Shown: positions 63,441 through 64,000 of the stretch, piece after piece
Layout: every line of letters begins with the position of its first letter
Numbering within the stretch: position 1 is the stretch's first letter
NCBI RefSeq assembly: GCF_010728925.1
Contig: NZ_AP022608.1
Coordinates: 3,596,001-3,660,000 of the forward strand
From: Mycolicibacterium gadium
Lineage (GTDB): Bacteria > Actinomycetota > Actinomycetes > Mycobacteriales > Mycobacteriaceae
Reading direction: 5' to 3'
DNA: 64,000 nt
The notes under the pieces: generated by a model
The model's input: only the letters and a program-made list of their open reading frames with translations
Databases searched by the model: none
Told to the model about the DNA's origin: nothing
Translations under genes and position numbers: made by a program

Positions 63441-64000
63441 TCAGCGGGGCTCTCTCAACACGTAGCCGACACCGCGCAACGTGTGCAGCAGGCGTTGTTC
63501 GCCGGTGTCGATCTTGCGGCGAAGATACGAGACGTAGGACTCGACGACGTTCACGTCCCCGCCGAAGTCGTAACGCCACACGTGGTCGAGGATCTTCGGC
63601 TTCGACAACACGGTGCCCGCGTTGATGATGAAGTACCGCAGCAGAGTGAACTCGGTCGGCGACAGCGCGACCGGCTCGCCGGCCTTCCACACCTCATGGG
63701 TGTCCTCGTCGAGTTCGATGTCGGCGAAGATCAGCCGGGAGCTGCGAGCCTCCTCGACCGCGCCGCGGCCCGAACGCCGCAGGATGACCCGCAGGCGGGC
63801 CACCACCTCCTCGAGGCTGAACGGCTTGGTCACGTAGTCGTCGCCGCCGAGAGTGAGGCCGGCGATCTTGTCCTGCAGCGAGTCGCGCGCCGTGAGGAAC
63901 AGGGCCGGGGCGTCGATACCGTCGGCGCGCAGTCGGCGCAGCACGCCGAATCCGTCCATCCCGGGCATCATGACGTCGAGGATCACCGCGTCCGGCTTCA
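63441..64000 (-). CDS. phoP: response regulator PhoP (C-terminal part)
   Basis: The gene runs off the right edge; about 186 C-terminal residues are visible. The receiver half shows the phosphoacceptor segment VILDVMMPGMDGFGVL and FLTARDS with the Thr switch and KPFSLEEV with Lys. The C-terminal winged helix (OmpR/PhoB type) includes LSPTEFTLLRYF, KILDHVWRYDFGGDVNVVESYVSYLRRKID and the end GVGYVLREPR. It is nearly the same as M. tuberculosis PhoP, which controls envelope lipids, pH response and ESX-1-linked genes. phoR is 11 bp downstream. Confidence 0.97.
   Translation of the reverse strand, partial: KPDAVILDVMMPGMDGFGVLRRLRADGIDAPALFLTARDSLQDKIAGLTLGGDDYVTKPFSLEEVVARLRVILRRSGRGAVEEARSSRLIFADIELDEDTHEVWKAGEPVALSPTEFTLLRYFIINAGTVLSKPKILDHVWRYDFGGDVNVVESYVSYLRRKIDTGEQRLLHTLRGVGYVLREPR

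Overview
The window looks like chromosome from a high-GC mycobacterium, probably a rapid-growing environmental species (Mycolicibacterium type). Gene content and order follow, in reverse orientation, the Mycobacterium tuberculosis stretch from about Rv0815c (cysA2) to Rv0757 (phoP). Landmarks are cysA2-sseC2, purM, purF, purL, pepC, dyp-cfp29, purSQ, purC-ptrB, purB-cyp126, purD, aldA, cyp123-cyp51-ferredoxin, adhB, a HIT protein and phoPR. No rRNA, tRNA, CRISPR array or transposase was found. Identifications rest on reading motifs and remembered family members; no database search was run.

Layout. 0-3.4 kb: sulfur-transfer genes (DUF4395 membrane protein, rhodanese CysA2, SseC), a 32-residue membrane peptide, a nitrobindin-like heme protein, a small lipoprotein, and a frameshifted solute-binding lipoprotein. 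3.4-3.6 kb: a structured, possibly regulatory RNA. 3.7-10.8 kb: PLP lyase, YgfZ-type folate protein, DUF3073, purM, a secreted cupin, an NmrA-like protein, purF and an SCP-type protein. 10.8-18.5 kb: an orphan MCE protein, an F420-type PPOX enzyme, an SDR, then the chain purL - alpha/beta hydrolase - CPBP protease - secreted protein. 18.5-22.6 kb: VOC and SnoaL-like proteins, M18 aminopeptidase, and the DyP peroxidase-encapsulin nanocompartment. 22.6-25.0 kb: an accessory three-gene cassette that looks like a type VII secretion effector with helper and immunity partners. 25-34.5 kb: purS-purQ, a metallo-beta-lactamase-fold protein, a flavoprotein dehydrogenase, glutathione peroxidase with a TetR regulator, an unbroken ptrB and purC. 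34.5-45.8 kb: a membrane protein, a palindrome next to a DUF559 nuclease-like gene, TDT transporter-cyp126-purB, DUF429, an APC permease, SDR, TetR, a Tat-type esterase and purD. 45.9-59.98 kb: a P450/oxidoreductase-rich catabolic region with a CYP125-like gene and its TetR regulator, the aldA-SDR-HIBADH-CMD operon, and the divergent TetR-cyp123-SDR-cyp51-ferredoxin-NTF2 operon. adhB, a ketosteroid-isomerase-fold protein and an SDR with an apparent ATT start follow. 60-64 kb: a 13E12-type HNH protein, HIT protein, and phoR-phoP (phoP runs off the edge).

How it fits together. Eight purine biosynthesis genes (purM, F, L, Q, S, C, B, D) are dispersed and each is tightly packed, often with 1-4 bp start/stop overlaps, against unrelated enzymes or membrane proteins. 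The P450 region holds two divergent operons that share the same GGACA-NN-TGTCC palindrome at both predicted transcription starts, which points to one TetR repressor controlling both. The most interesting accessory element is the WXG/EspC-like plus glycine-zipper effector plus four-helix membrane protein cassette at 22.6-25.0 kb.
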